64,000 nucleotides of DNA from Sulfuricurvum sp. Lineage in GTDB: Bacteria > Campylobacterota > Campylobacteria > Campylobacterales > Sulfurimonadaceae. The notes under the pieces were generated by a model. The model was not told the origin of the DNA. It did no database searches and saw only the letters and a program-made list of their open reading frames with translations. The DNA lies in assembly GCA_030693335.1 (NCBI GenBank), contig JAUYAU010000001.1, forward strand, positions 263,796-327,795. The letters run 5' to 3'. How positions within the stretch are numbered: position 1 is the stretch's first letter; each line of letters begins with the position of its first letter. The position numbers and the translations under genes are program-made. Positions 19,055 through 30,260 of this stretch are shown here, piece by piece.

Positions 19055-21772
19055 ATGGCCTCAAAAACAATAACAATTATAGATACTTTTGGATTCTTTT
19101 TCCGTTCGTTTTACGCTCTTCCCCCTCTTAGAAATAAACATGGTTTTCCGACCGGTCTTTTGACCGGATTTATGAATTTTATCGCATCACTTCACAAAGA
19201 TCATAGCAGTGATTATCTCATTTTCGCTTTGGACGCAAAAGGACCAAGTTTTAGATCAGATATTGATCCAAATTATAAAGCCAATCGTTCGCCTGCACCT
19301 GAAGAACTTGTGAAGCAATTGCCCATCGCGATCGACTGGATTGATAAAATGGGATACAAGTCCCTTTCTCTAAGCGGGTATGAAGCCGATGATATGATTG
19401 CTTCGGTAGTGCACCATGCGAGAGAACAGGGGTATTTGGTTCGTATCGTATCACATGACAAAGACTTGTATCAGCTTATTGAGGATGATTTGGTCGTTTT
19501 GGTCGATGCCATCAGCAAAAAAGTACTCAATGAAAAGCATTGTATGGAAAAATACGGCGTGCATCCCAGCCAGTTTATTGATTATCAAGCACTAATCGGG
19601 GATACAGCCGATAACGTCCCCGGTGTTAAAGGGATAGGCAAAGTGACTGCACAAAAACTACTGGAACAGTTTGGAAGCTTAGATGTGATGTATGAACGTC
19701 TTGATGAAGTGATGCCCGTACGTATTCGCGGTTTATTGGATACCTATCGTGATGACGCTTATCGTTCGCGAGAATTAGTGACCCTTAAAGCAGATGTCTT
19801 TAAAAGCATGGATTTTAGCGAATATGAAATGCATTTCGAAAATCCTTTTCTTCCCATTTACGATGATCTCGTCCATTATGAAATGAATGGGGTATTGCGT
19901 TCACTCAAAGCCAAAGCACTTTTTGATGAATCCCAAGAATTTCCGCCTGTAGAAAAAATGTCAACCGTATCGGTATGTAGCAATGAACAGGGGTGTACGG
20001 TTCTTATTGATAGTGATAAAGCATTGGAACAACATATCGCGGACATTGAAGCAGATGTATTGATCGCATTTGATACTGAAACGACGGGGTTGGATTACCA
20101 TAGCGATACATTGGTGGGATTTAGCTTCAGTACGGATGGTAAAACGGGGTATTATGTTCCGATTGCGCACTCTTATCTTGGTGTTGGCGATCAAGTTAGT
20201 GCCGGTGCGGCCAAAAAAGCGATAGCGGAAATTTTTAAGCGCAAGGTCATAGGCCATAATATCAAATTTGATTTGCATTTTGTTACTCGGTATCTAGGAG
20301 TTGAAAGACTGCCTATTCATGCGGACACCATGGTGTTGGCATGGCTGGGTGATTCTGGACGATCGCTTTCAATGGACAGTTTGAGCCAATCGTTGTTGGG
20401 TCATGAGATGATCCATTTCAAAGATACGGTCAAAAAGGGTGATAGTTTTGCCTCGGTCGCTATTGAGGATGCTTGCCGATATGCTGCAGAAGATGCGTAC
20501 ATTACGATGCGTTTGTACGATCTTTTGATCAAACAGCTTGAGCTAAAAGGGGGCAACGAAGCTCTCAAAGAAGCTCAAGAAGTCGAATTCCCTTTTACGT
20601 TGACGTTATTGGGTATGGAGAGAGAAGGGATCGCTGTTGATGTGAATGCACTGGAACTTTTCAAGTCTGAAGTCTCCAAAGAATTGACGTCACTGACAGA
20701 AACGATTCATGAGGCATGTGGCACAGTATTTAATCTAAACTCCACTAAACAGCTGGGAACAGTATTGTTTGAAACGTTGGCTTTGCCGCACGGAAAGAAG
20801 ACAAAAACAGGTTACAGTACGGATGAATCGGTCTTGGAAGGACTGAAAAATGAGCATCCTATTGTTGCTATGCTGCTTCAATATCGAGAATACCACAAAC
20901 TTTATTCAACTTACATAGAACCGCTGATGGCACTGGCAAAGAGCGATAAAAACTCTCGCATTTATACCTCATTCGTTCAGACAGGTACGGCGACGGGACG
21001 GCTTAGTTCCAAAAATCCGAATCTGCAAAACATTCCCGTTAAAACGGCATTGGGGATGCGTATACGAGAAGCATTTGTTGCTCCAAAAGGGAAAAAACTT
21101 ATCGGAATAGATTATTCTCAAATTGAGTTGCGTTTGTTGGCCCATTTTAGTCGGGACAGTGTGTTGGTTAATGCCTTTAATGAAGGGCATGACATCCACA
21201 TGCAAACGGCGATAGCATTATTCGGTGAAGCCCAAGCCGCAAGCAAACGCAACATCGCTAAAACCGTCAATTTCGGCTTGCTCTACGGGATGGGACAGAA
21301 AAAGCTCTCTGATACCTTGGGAATCACTACTAAAGAGGCAAAAGAGATCATTGAACGTTATTTCGAGACGTTCCCAAGCGTCAAAGGATATTTTAGCAGC
21401 ATCGTTGAGCAAGCCAAAGAAATGGGATACGTTGAGACACTGTTGCACCGTCGTCGTTACTTTGATTTTGGCTCAGCTACCCCAATGCTCAAAGCGGCAT
21501 ACGAGCGCGAGTCGGTTAATACCGTATTCCAAGGCTCCGCGTCGGATCTCATCAAGTTGTCGATGAACGTAATCGATAATATGATACGAAATGAAGGACT
21601 ACGTGCACGAATGCTGTTGCAAATCCACGATGAATTGATTTTTGAAGTAGATGAAGAGGTTGCGCCACAATTGGCACAGCGATTTGTGGATGCAATGGAA
21701 CATATCTTGGAACTGCGCGTTCCGCTGAAAACCTCGATGCATATTGGAAAACATTGGGGTGAACTTAAATAA
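19055..21772 (+). CDS. polA: DNA polymerase I
   Basis: 5'-3' exo domain, 3'-5' exo FDTETTGLD / GHNIKFDLHF / YAAEDA, polymerase IGIDYSQIELRLLAHFS and QIHDELIFEV. Confidence 0.97.
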   Translation: MASKTITIIDTFGFFFRSFYALPPLRNKHGFPTGLLTGFMNFIASLHKDHSSDYLIFALDAKGPSFRSDIDPNYKANRSPAPEELVKQLPIAIDWIDKMGYKSLSLSGYEADDMIASVVHHAREQGYLVRIVSHDKDLYQLIEDDLVVLVDAISKKVLNEKHCMEKYGVHPSQFIDYQALIGDTADNVPGVKGIGKVTAQKLLEQFGSLDVMYERLDEVMPVRIRGLLDTYRDDAYRSRELVTLKADVFKSMDFSEYEMHFENPFLPIYDDLVHYEMNGVLRSLKAKALFDESQEFPPVEKMSTVSVCSNEQGCTVLIDSDKALEQHIADIEADVLIAFDTETTGLDYHSDTLVGFSFSTDGKTGYYVPIAHSYLGVGDQVSAGAAKKAIAEIFKRKVIGHNIKFDLHFVTRYLGVERLPIHADTMVLAWLGDSGRSLSMDSLSQSLLGHEMIHFKDTVKKGDSFASVAIEDACRYAAEDAYITMRLYDLLIKQLELKGGNEALKEAQEVEFPFTLTLLGMEREGIAVDVNALELFKSEVSKELTSLTETIHEACGTVFNLNSTKQLGTVLFETLALPHGKKTKTGYSTDESVLEGLKNEHPIVAMLLQYREYHKLYSTYIEPLMALAKSDKNSRIYTSFVQTGTATGRLSSKNPNLQNIPVKTALGMRIREAFVAPKGKKLIGIDYSQIELRLLAHFSRDSVLVNAFNEGHDIHMQTAIALFGEAQAASKRNIAKTVNFGLLYGMGQKKLSDTLGITTKEAKEIIERYFETFPSVKGYFSSIVEQAKEMGYVETLLHRRRYFDFGSATPMLKAAYERESVNTVFQGSASDLIKLSMNVIDNMIRNEGLRARMLLQIHDELIFEVDEEVAPQLAQRFVDAMEHILELRVPLKTSMHIGKHWGELK

Positions 21773-21796
21773 GTATCTCTAGAGATAAGGCATAAT

Positions 21797-23149
21797 ATGG
21801 TCAAAAAAATTATAGAAAATCTTGAAAATTCAAATTGTTCCATTGACAATACATTCATACAAGCAGTTAGCGAAGTATTGAATTCGCTAGAAGATGTGAT
21901 ACTAGGCGATGATCGCTATGAAACCTATGCTATTTTAGAACGTTTGGTGACTGCAGATCGGATGATACAGTTCAAAGTGCAGTGGGTAGATGATAGCAAT
22001 CATGTTCATATTAACAATGGGTATCGTATTCAGTACAATAATGCACTTGGGCCTTATAAGGGTGGGCTTCGTTTTCACCCCAGTGTCACTCCAGGTGTAT
22101 TGAAATTTTTAGCATTTGAGCAGATTTTTAAAAATTCTTTGACCGGTTTGCCGATCGGCGGTGCCAAGGGGGGAAGTGATTTTGATCCCAAAGGGAAAAG
22201 TGATTTTGAGATCATGAAATTTTGTCGTGCGTTTATGCGGGAGCTTCATCAATATATCGGAGCGCGCATTGATGTGCCAGCAGGTGATATTGGAGTAGGG
22301 ACGAAAGAAATAGGTTTTTTATATGGAGAATATAAACGGATAAATAGAAGCTATGACGGTGTTCTAAGTGGTAAACCTTATGCCTTTGGGGGTTCTTTAC
22401 TTCGCCCTGAGGCGACGGGATACGGAGTTGTTTATTTTGCACAAGAGATGCTCAAGCAAGAATTGGAAGAAGTTTTGGAAGATCAAATTTGTGTGGTCAG
22501 CGGTGCTGGAAATGTTGCTATACATACCATCGAAAAACTACAGCATATTGGAGCGAGAGTTGTAACTTGCAGCGATAGCGAGGGAAGTATTTATGACCCA
22601 AACGGTATCGATCTAAATATACTAAAAACACTAAAAGGCAATGGAAAGCGTTTTTCATTAGAGCACTATGCGTTACAAATACAAGGTTCTGTTCATATAA
22701 AAAAAGCCGACTATCCTGATGGGAGACATGCTGTATGGGACATTCCCTGTTTTGCCGCATTTCCGTGTGCAACTCAAAATGAACTTACCGAAGAAGATGC
22801 GGTAACGCTGATAAAAAACGGTTGTGTAGCGGTGATTGAAGGGGCAAATATGCCTACAGAACCTTTGGCCATAGAGCTTTTTTTAAAAGAAGGGGTTCTT
22901 TTCGCTCCCGGAAAAGCTTCCAATGCAGGAGGTGTCGCGGTGAGTGAATTTGAAATGAGTCAAAATGCTTCTATGGAAAAGTGGAGTTACGAAAAAGTAG
23001 ACGCTAAACTCAATGAAATTATGTGTCAGATTTACAAGCGCGTAGCTTTAACGGCAAAAGAGTATGGGAAAGAGAGAAACTTTGTTGACGGTGCAAATAT
23101 TGCGGCGTTTAAGCGTATTGCAGAGGCGATGATTCTTGAGGGTGTGTAA
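21797..23149 (+). CDS. gdhA: glutamate dehydrogenase (NADP-type, hexameric)
   Basis: GYRIQYNNALGPYKGGLRFHPSV, GLPIGGAKGGSDFDPKGKSD, PAGDIGVG, SGAGNVA. Confidence 0.95.
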   Translation: MVKKIIENLENSNCSIDNTFIQAVSEVLNSLEDVILGDDRYETYAILERLVTADRMIQFKVQWVDDSNHVHINNGYRIQYNNALGPYKGGLRFHPSVTPGVLKFLAFEQIFKNSLTGLPIGGAKGGSDFDPKGKSDFEIMKFCRAFMRELHQYIGARIDVPAGDIGVGTKEIGFLYGEYKRINRSYDGVLSGKPYAFGGSLLRPEATGYGVVYFAQEMLKQELEEVLEDQICVVSGAGNVAIHTIEKLQHIGARVVTCSDSEGSIYDPNGIDLNILKTLKGNGKRFSLEHYALQIQGSVHIKKADYPDGRHAVWDIPCFAAFPCATQNELTEEDAVTLIKNGCVAVIEGANMPTEPLAIELFLKEGVLFAPGKASNAGGVAVSEFEMSQNASMEKWSYEKVDAKLNEIMCQIYKRVALTAKEYGKERNFVDGANIAAFKRIAEAMILEGV

Positions 23150-23226
23150 TATCATTAATAGTGAATTAACATATATTTACCTTACACGCACTACAATTGC
23201 GACTATATTTTTACGATAGGTTCCTT

Positions 23227-26200
23227 ATGAATAAAATCCATTCTATTTTAAGTTCTATGAAAACCATGGTGGTTCTCATGCTGATATTTGCCGTCACTAT
23301 CGGCTACGCTACATTTGTGGAAAATGATTATGGCACAATGACGGCAAAAGCGGATATTTACAATGCCCGATGGTTTGAGATGCTATTAGGTCTGCTTGCT
23401 CTTAATTTATTGCTTAATATCATTAAGTTCAATATGGCACGAAAAGAAAAAATGTTTGTCTTTATCTTTCACGTTTCGTTTTTGATTATATTGGTGGGTG
23501 CAGCAGTAACCCGCTATTTTGGGTATGAGGGTGTGATGCACATTCGAGAGGGTGAAAGCAATAACGTCATCATAAGCAATGAACCGTATGTGACCTTTAA
23601 CGTACACAATGAGGGGAAATCGTATACGTTTCAAGAACCATTGTTTCTCTCAAAGCGTTTATCTAATAGATTTGAACGTACATTGTCCTTTGACGGTAAA
23701 GAGGTTAACGTTAAATTGGATGCCTATATGGGTGATGCGCGATTGGAAGCTGTAAGTGATCCTAAAGGTGAACCGATTCTTAATATGATGATCACAGCAG
23801 GGGGTAGTGGAGAACAAGTCAGCTTGAAAAAAGGCGATTCCTTTGAAGCTAATGATGTTGTCCTTGATTTTGAATCAGGGCAAAAGTTTGAAAAGCCGGT
23901 TGTTTCTTTGCGTGTTGAGGGGGATAAAGTCATGATGAATCATGAGATGAAACTCAATACCCTGAGCATGGATACGCAACAAGCTGGCTCTACAGAAGCG
24001 GGTAAAAGTGAGCTTCTAAACCGTACTTTATTTCAAACGTCACAAAGTGGCTTCGTACTGCGATCTTTTATCCCTAAGGGGAGTATGAAACTCGTATCAG
24101 AGCCTGTACAAGGCCCTATGGCTAAAGGTACTGATGCGTTAACGTTGAAGCTAAGTCATGAAGACAATAAAGATTCGATTATTGTTTTAGGAACACAGGG
24201 TGAAATTGGAGAAGCAAAAACAGTCATATTAGGGAAGGTTACGGTTGATGTGGCATATGGATCTATAGAGCGTACTTTACCGTTTGCAATACAGCTCAAT
24301 GACTTTCAGTTAGAGCGATATCCAGGTTCAATGTCTCCGGCATCGTATGCGAGTGAGGTTACTCTTATTGACCAAGCTGATGGAGTTACAATGCCTTATC
24401 GCATTTACATGAATCATATTCTTGATTATAAACAGTTCCGCTTCTTTCAGTCATCATTTGATCAAGACGAAATGGGAACAGTTTTATCAGTCAATCGTGA
24501 TCCGGGCACTTTGGTGACGTATATAGGTTACTTATTGCTCGCCATTGGACTGTTCGCTGTTTTGATCGTTAAAAATGGTCGATTTAACGCTCTTAGTGAG
24601 AAACTCAAATCTTTAAATGCAAAAAAACTTGCTGCTTCTTTTGCTCTTATGATTTTAGCTTTGAACAGTTCAAATCTTCGTGCTGCTGATGTTGAAAATC
24701 CGGTTATTATTACGGCCAAAAGTTTTGATGCGGCGCATGCTGAAAAATTTGGCCATTTAATTGTACAGGATTCTGCTGGACGCATGAAGCCCCTAGATAC
24801 GTTGTCCCATGAAATTTTGTCTAAACTAAACCGCAGTACATCGTTGTTGGGTCTCAATGCCAATCAAGTTATCATGGGGATGATGCTTCGTCCGGATGCA
24901 TGGCGCGAAATTGCGATGATTAAAACAGGGGACAAAGAGATAAATAAGCGTATCGGGCTTCCAGAAGATGCAAAAGTAGCTGCTTTTTCTCAGTTTTTTG
25001 AAGTGCCCGATGAAATTACAGGATATAAATTGGCTTCCCAAGTTGATCAAGCCAATCGTAAAGCCCCAGGGAAACGGGATAAATTTGATAAAGCATTATT
25101 GCAAATTGATGAACGTGTTAATGTGGCATTTATGGTCTATACCGGTTCATTGATCCAAATGTGGCCAAAACCAAACGACCAAAACAACAAATGGTATGCG
25201 ACCATTGAGGCATTGCAGACATTGGACCCAAAAGACAGCCAAATGGTACGTTTGATGGCCATGGGTTATTTTAACTCCGTTGATTCTGCACTCAAAAGCG
25301 GTGATTGGTCACAAGCTGATAAAGCATTGTCTTTGATTGATAAGTATCAACATTTTGCAGGTGCGAGTGTCTATCCAAGTGATACAAAAGTAAAAGTAGA
25401 ACTCGCATATAACAAATGGAATGTTTTTGAACAATTATGGCCTTTGTACTTTATTGTTGGCTTTACCTTGCTTTTGCTCTCGTTTCTAAAAATTCTCAAG
25501 CCAAATTTCAACCTTAACATATTTAGCAAAGCAACCTTCGCTTTGTTAGTGCTCTTTTTCGTGGCACATACCGCTGGCTTAGCTATGCGTTGGTACATTG
25601 CAGGACATGCCCCATGGTCTAACGGATACGAATCCATGGTTTATATCGGATGGGCAACCGTACTGGCAGGATTTATATTTTCACGAAAATCGGCGATCAC
25701 CCTTGCTGCAACTGGAATTATGGCCGGTATTATTCTTTTCGTTGCACACCTAAACTGGCTTGACCCTCAGGTTACCAATCTTGTGCCTGTATTACAATCC
25801 TATTGGTTAAGTATTCACGTTTCAATGATTACGGCGAGTTATGGTTTCTTAGGACTTGGCGCATTACTTGGTATGATTACTTTGATTCTCTTTATTCTCA
25901 AAAGACCTTCTAATGAAGCACGTCTCAATTTAGCCATCAAAGAGCTTAACGGCATTAATGAAATGAGTTTAATGATCGGGTTAGTTTTATTGACGGTTGG
26001 TAACTTCTTAGGCGGTGTGTGGGCCAATGAGAGTTGGGGACGCTATTGGGGATGGGACCCAAAAGAGACATGGGCATTGGTAACAATTCTTGTGTACGCA
26101 GTAGTTATACATTTACGGATGATCAAAGGTGCCTATAATGATTATAATTTCAGTGTTATTTCACTTTTAGCATTTACGTCAGTCTTGATGACATACTTCG

Positions 26201-26337
26201 GGGTTAATTATTATCTAGCAGGAATGCATTCGTATGCAAAAGGAGACCCTGTCCCGGTACCGGATTTCGTACCATGGACCTATGCCGTTATAGCGATTGT
26301 AATCGCTATGGCCTATCCAAAACGCTCTACTATATAA
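23227..26337 (+). CDS. fused cytochrome c biogenesis protein CcsB-CcsA (System II)
   Basis: N-terminal ResB-like part; C-terminal WANESWGRYWGWDPKETWAL heme-handling motif; start refined to ATG 23227. Confidence 0.92.
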   Translation: MNKIHSILSSMKTMVVLMLIFAVTIGYATFVENDYGTMTAKADIYNARWFEMLLGLLALNLLLNIIKFNMARKEKMFVFIFHVSFLIILVGAAVTRYFGYEGVMHIREGESNNVIISNEPYVTFNVHNEGKSYTFQEPLFLSKRLSNRFERTLSFDGKEVNVKLDAYMGDARLEAVSDPKGEPILNMMITAGGSGEQVSLKKGDSFEANDVVLDFESGQKFEKPVVSLRVEGDKVMMNHEMKLNTLSMDTQQAGSTEAGKSELLNRTLFQTSQSGFVLRSFIPKGSMKLVSEPVQGPMAKGTDALTLKLSHEDNKDSIIVLGTQGEIGEAKTVILGKVTVDVAYGSIERTLPFAIQLNDFQLERYPGSMSPASYASEVTLIDQADGVTMPYRIYMNHILDYKQFRFFQSSFDQDEMGTVLSVNRDPGTLVTYIGYLLLAIGLFAVLIVKNGRFNALSEKLKSLNAKKLAASFALMILALNSSNLRAADVENPVIITAKSFDAAHAEKFGHLIVQDSAGRMKPLDTLSHEILSKLNRSTSLLGLNANQVIMGMMLRPDAWREIAMIKTGDKEINKRIGLPEDAKVAAFSQFFEVPDEITGYKLASQVDQANRKAPGKRDKFDKALLQIDERVNVAFMVYTGSLIQMWPKPNDQNNKWYATIEALQTLDPKDSQMVRLMAMGYFNSVDSALKSGDWSQADKALSLIDKYQHFAGASVYPSDTKVKVELAYNKWNVFEQLWPLYFIVGFTLLLLSFLKILKPNFNLNIFSKATFALLVLFFVAHTAGLAMRWYIAGHAPWSNGYESMVYIGWATVLAGFIFSRKSAITLAATGIMAGIILFVAHLNWLDPQVTNLVPVLQSYWLSIHVSMITASYGFLGLGALLGMITLILFILKRPSNEARLNLAIKELNGINEMSLMIGLVLLTVGNFLGGVWANESWGRYWGWDPKETWALVTILVYAVVIHLRMIKGAYNDYNFSVISLLAFTSVLMTYFGVNYYLAGMHSYAKGDPVPVPDFVPWTYAVIAIVIAMAYPKRSTI

Positions 26338-26357
26338 GGTTTATTAGGGGAGATTTT

Positions 26358-26780
26358 ATGGCATTGGTTTATATTGAGCAAATTGAGGATATGAGTGTCG
26401 AGCAGATGCAGCAGACACATGAAAATGAGATTAAAATTCTTAATGAAATTGAGAAGCTTGCATTTGGATTTGAGAGAAAAACAGTAGAAATAGGCGAGCT
26501 TGAAAAAAAGCTCGATGAATACATCGAACATGTACAAATGCATTTTGCAAACGAAGAACGCTTGATGGAAGAATACGATTTTCCATCGTTCGAGATGCAT
26601 AAAACGGCTCATGATATGTTTTTATTGGATCTTGCATCTGCGGTCAGACAGTGGAAAAAGTTCGGAGATATTAAGAAAATTATTAATTTTGTATACAAAA
26701 CACCAGAGTGGATTGTTATGCATGTGAATTCAGTAGATGCCCCGACCGCAAATTACCTTGCAAATAAAATGCAAGGCTAA
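26358..26780 (+). CDS. bacteriohemerythrin
   Basis: HFANEERLM, HKTAHDMF, HVNSVDAPTANYL iron ligands; start refined to ATG 26358. Confidence 0.88.
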   Translation: MALVYIEQIEDMSVEQMQQTHENEIKILNEIEKLAFGFERKTVEIGELEKKLDEYIEHVQMHFANEERLMEEYDFPSFEMHKTAHDMFLLDLASAVRQWKKFGDIKKIINFVYKTPEWIVMHVNSVDAPTANYLANKMQG

Positions 26781-26785
26781 AATGG

Positions 26786-27901
26786 TTATTTAAACCACCC
26801 TTTGACTTTTTCAAAGGTTGCTTCAAACATACTCTCATGAGGTTTGGATTCGATGCCGAAACTTGCTTGAAGTTTTTGTAGGAGATCTTCTTGCTCGCCG
26901 GTAAGCTTTGTGGGGTAGGTGAGGGTGACTTGAGCTATCAAATCCCCTTTGCCCCGACCGTGAACATCTGCTACTCCTTCATTTCTGAAACGGTATTGCT
27001 GTTTGTCTTTGGTCCCTTTTTCAAGCTCCAAGAGAACATCCCCTGTGAGTGATGGAATGGTGATATTTTCACCCAAAACGGCTTGGGTAAAGAATACGGG
27101 AACTTGCAAATAGATATCATTCCCGTTGCGGATAAAGTGGCTGTCTTCTTCAACTTCAAAAGTAACGTATAAATCACCTGCTACACCGCTTTTACCTGTA
27201 TTACCGCGTCCTGATACTCTTAGGCGGTTGCCTGTATCGATACCAGCAGGTACTTTGACTGTCACGCTTTCTTTGCTTTCCGTATAGCTTTTACCTTTAC
27301 AGTCAGAACATTTAGCAGTGGCCATCGTCCCCTCGCCATGACAGGCAGGACATGTCTGAGAGAAGGTCATGAATCCCTGTCGAACATAAACTTGGCCCTT
27401 ACCGCCGCATTGGTTACATGAGGTAACTTTGCCATCTTTGGCGCCGGTTCCTTTACAGGTTTTACATGATTTTTTGCTACTGAAAGTTACTTCTTTTTCG
27501 CAACCAAAAACAGCTTCTTTGAAACTTATTTTGATTTCTACGCCCAAGTCCAAGGCAAATTTATCGGTAGGTTCACGTGACTGACGGCGTCCGGTACCGC
27601 CAAATCCATTAAACATCTCTTCAAAGATACTGCCTAGATCATCAAAGCCACCACGTCCACGAGATGCACCTCCGCCTTGCAATCCTTCTTTCCCATATCG
27701 GTCATAAAGTGCACGTTGATTATCATCGCTTAGGACTTGATAGGCTTCGTTGCAGAGTTTGAATTTATGTTCTGCATCGGGATTGTCTGGGTTTCGATCT
27801 GGATGATGAAGTTTTGCCATTTTTCGGTAAGCTTTTTTAATTTCATCTCCATTGGCATTTTTTGTGACTTCGAGAATTTCATAATAACTTAATTCGTCCA
27901 T
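26786..27901 (-). CDS. dnaJ: chaperone DnaJ
   Basis: J domain with [12 protein letters not shown], four CxxCxGxG zinc repeats; start refined to 27901 (GGAG upstream). Confidence 0.96.
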   Translation of the reverse strand: MDELSYYEILEVTKNANGDEIKKAYRKMAKLHHPDRNPDNPDAEHKFKLCNEAYQVLSDDNQRALYDRYGKEGLQGGGASRGRGGFDDLGSIFEEMFNGFGGTGRRQSREPTDKFALDLGVEIKISFKEAVFGCEKEVTFSSKKSCKTCKGTGAKDGKVTSCNQCGGKGQVYVRQGFMTFSQTCPACHGEGTMATAKCSDCKGKSYTESKESVTVKVPAGIDTGNRLRVSGRGNTGKSGVAGDLYVTFEVEEDSHFIRNGNDIYLQVPVFFTQAVLGENITIPSLTGDVLLELEKGTKDKQQYRFRNEGVADVHGRGKGDLIAQVTLTYPTKLTGEQEDLLQKLQASFGIESKPHESMFEATFEKVKGWFK

Positions 27902-28020
27902 GTGTAACTCCATAAATAGGTTAAAAATTTTCGGAATTATAGCATATCAAACACAGTGTTACAATAATTGAGTCTAAAAGACTAAACTAATAATGAAAAT
28001 CTTTTCGATACAATATCTCT

Positions 28021-28590
28021 ATGAAACGCTCTCTAGAAAAGTTTAACAGACTCGTTGATGCATTGCAGCAACTGCCAACAATCGGACAAAAATCAGCAAC
28101 ACGTTTGGCATACCATATGGTTATGAATGACAGCTTCGGCGGATTAAAACTCGCCCATGCAATTGAAAATGCCATTACGAGTCTCAAAAAATGCCGTTCA
28201 TGTGGTGGGATCAGTGAGGATGAACTTTGTGAAATTTGCAGTGATGAACGGCGTAATCATGAGATATTGTGTATTGTAGAGAATGCAAAAGATATTTTAA
28301 CGTTTGAAGAAAATGGACTGTTTGACGGACGTTATTTTGTTTTGGAATCATTAGAACTGCTTAATGCGCCACATTTACGTGATCTGGTTAATAGCGGCAT
28401 AAAGGAAGTTATTTTTGCTTTGACCCCCTCGATTGCTAATCATGGGGTAATGCTGTATATCGAAGATAAATTAAGCGGGTGTAATGTGCGATTTACGCGA
28501 ATTGCACAAGGAGTCCCTACCGGAGTAAGTCTGGAAAATGTCGATATATTATCTTTGACTAAAGCGATGGAAGATCGCGTTGATACTTAG
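28021..28590 (+). CDS. recR: recombination protein RecR
   Basis: LPTIGQKSATRLAYH, CRSCGGISEDELCEIC zinc finger, TOPRIM VENAKDI. Confidence 0.95.
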   Translation: MKRSLEKFNRLVDALQQLPTIGQKSATRLAYHMVMNDSFGGLKLAHAIENAITSLKKCRSCGGISEDELCEICSDERRNHEILCIVENAKDILTFEENGLFDGRYFVLESLELLNAPHLRDLVNSGIKEVIFALTPSIANHGVMLYIEDKLSGCNVRFTRIAQGVPTGVSLENVDILSLTKAMEDRVDT

Positions 28591-30248
28591 TCGCTCCATG
28601 GAAGTTTAAATCGTTGAGCTTCTACACCGTTAAGTACATAATAAAGCTCATAGTAATGATTCATAATTGTCTCAAACTTTTTTAGGCTAGGAACAGTTGT
28701 GGCAAACAATATATGATCATTTTGTTCAAAAAAAGTATTCTCATCAGGTAAGAGTATGAATTCCCCGTTTTCCCGTTGAAGTCCCAGTATGACCACTTTT
28801 AAATCGATTCCATCACGATAAGGATTATTCAAAATTTGTCCAATAGTAATGGGACAGGTTTCTAGGCAATGCGCCAGTGCATACATATGTTGATAGTCAA
28901 TTGTCAATTCAAGTAATTTTGGACGTTTATTGATCCTCTTGGTAATCAATAAAAGGGTATCAGCTAACTTTTCCTTATCGAAATTCGAGATACCGTCAAT
29001 AAATTTCAATGTCATGGGACGATCGATATAGTTGTACCCGTCCAAGGCTGCAATTTGGTCGAGAACAAAAATTTTGTCAACCCGTAAATGAGAAAAGAGG
29101 CTGCGCTCTTCAAGTTCGTTTTCTCGTACAATTGCAAATATATTAGGATTGATTGCCCTTGCTGTTGCAATAATAGATAAATTTATGGCATCATCATTCG
29201 TTCCGGCAATAATACATGAGGATTCTAATATTCCGGCTTGTAAAAAGAAGTCTTGATCCGAAGAAACTTTTTCGTGAATTTCCTTATTGATATCAAGATA
29301 GGTGTATTCTATATTATTTTTATCCAAAGTGTTCTGTATGGTATTGCCAAAACGGCCTCGGCTGCAAACGATGTATTTGCCTGTAGGTAAAATATCCGTT
29401 TTACTGACATGCAAATTACCCCCTTGTACCCAATTGAGAAGGTTAAATAGATAAGGTGATTTAAGGGCAAAATCAATACGTCTTGCAATAATTGAGAATA
29501 TATCGATGACATGGTTCACGCCAATATTAGTAAGGTTTTCTCCTCCATGTTTTACGCCTGATCGGGCAATGATTTTGATCTCTTCATTTAATATTCGAGC
29601 ACGCACAGAAATCTTTAGATTGAGCTGATCATCGTCGAATAAGGTAACGAGAAACTTGCAGTTAGGCGACTGGATCCCTGATGATTTTAGGACATCTGTC
29701 ATAGATGCATCTGCAGCAATTGCCGGAATAGACGGCATATAAAGTTCACTTTGCAAAGCTTCGATTTTGTCACTATTTTTATCAATCACAATTAAACGAT
29801 AGAGATTATCTTCATTGAGTTTATCAATAAGAAGTTTTGCAGAATCAGTATAACCGCAGATGATGATAAAATCTTGCCTAATCTGGCGAACTTTACGTCT
29901 AAAGGTATTCATTTTTACCGCATTGATAAAGGTCTTTTCTTGAAAAAGTGCGATGAGTGAACCCAGGGCATAAAACCATGCAGGAACCGTAGTATAAATA
30001 GTGATTAAGACAACAATGCGCTGCGGATAGCTGAATGCATAAGGAATTTCCCCAAATCCAATGGTGGTTGCAGTATAGCCAACGACATACATGGCATCAA
30101 AGATCGTAAGATGTGTCGAATTACCCTGTGTATCTATACCGGGAACTAAGGTAAGTACGAGTACGGGAATGGCATGAGCGAGGTTTAGGACTATGAGGGG
30201 AGCCCTCATCTTTCGTAAAAAAAGCCAGATAGACGATTCGTTATTCAT
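28587..30248 (-). CDS. two-TM potassium channel with tandem RCK/TrkA-N-like domains
   Basis: Pore TATTIGFGEI between two TM helices, then two RCK-like Rossmann regions and TrkA-C-like segments. Confidence 0.85.
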   Translation of the reverse strand: MNNESSIWLFLRKMRAPLIVLNLAHAIPVLVLTLVPGIDTQGNSTHLTIFDAMYVVGYTATTIGFGEIPYAFSYPQRIVVLITIYTTVPAWFYALGSLIALFQEKTFINAVKMNTFRRKVRQIRQDFIIICGYTDSAKLLIDKLNEDNLYRLIVIDKNSDKIEALQSELYMPSIPAIAADASMTDVLKSSGIQSPNCKFLVTLFDDDQLNLKISVRARILNEEIKIIARSGVKHGGENLTNIGVNHVIDIFSIIARRIDFALKSPYLFNLLNWVQGGNLHVSKTDILPTGKYIVCSRGRFGNTIQNTLDKNNIEYTYLDINKEIHEKVSSDQDFFLQAGILESSCIIAGTNDDAINLSIIATARAINPNIFAIVRENELEERSLFSHLRVDKIFVLDQIAALDGYNYIDRPMTLKFIDGISNFDKEKLADTLLLITKRINKRPKLLELTIDYQHMYALAHCLETCPITIGQILNNPYRDGIDLKVVILGLQRENGEFILLPDENTFFEQNDHILFATTVPSLKKFETIMNHYYELYYVLNGVEAQRFKLPWSD

Positions 30249-30260
30249 ATATTGCTGAAA

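Noticed and set aside
21457-21858. 133-aa minus-strand ORF over the end of polA and start of gdhA
   Set aside because: Overlaps two well-supported genes and has no recognisable motif.
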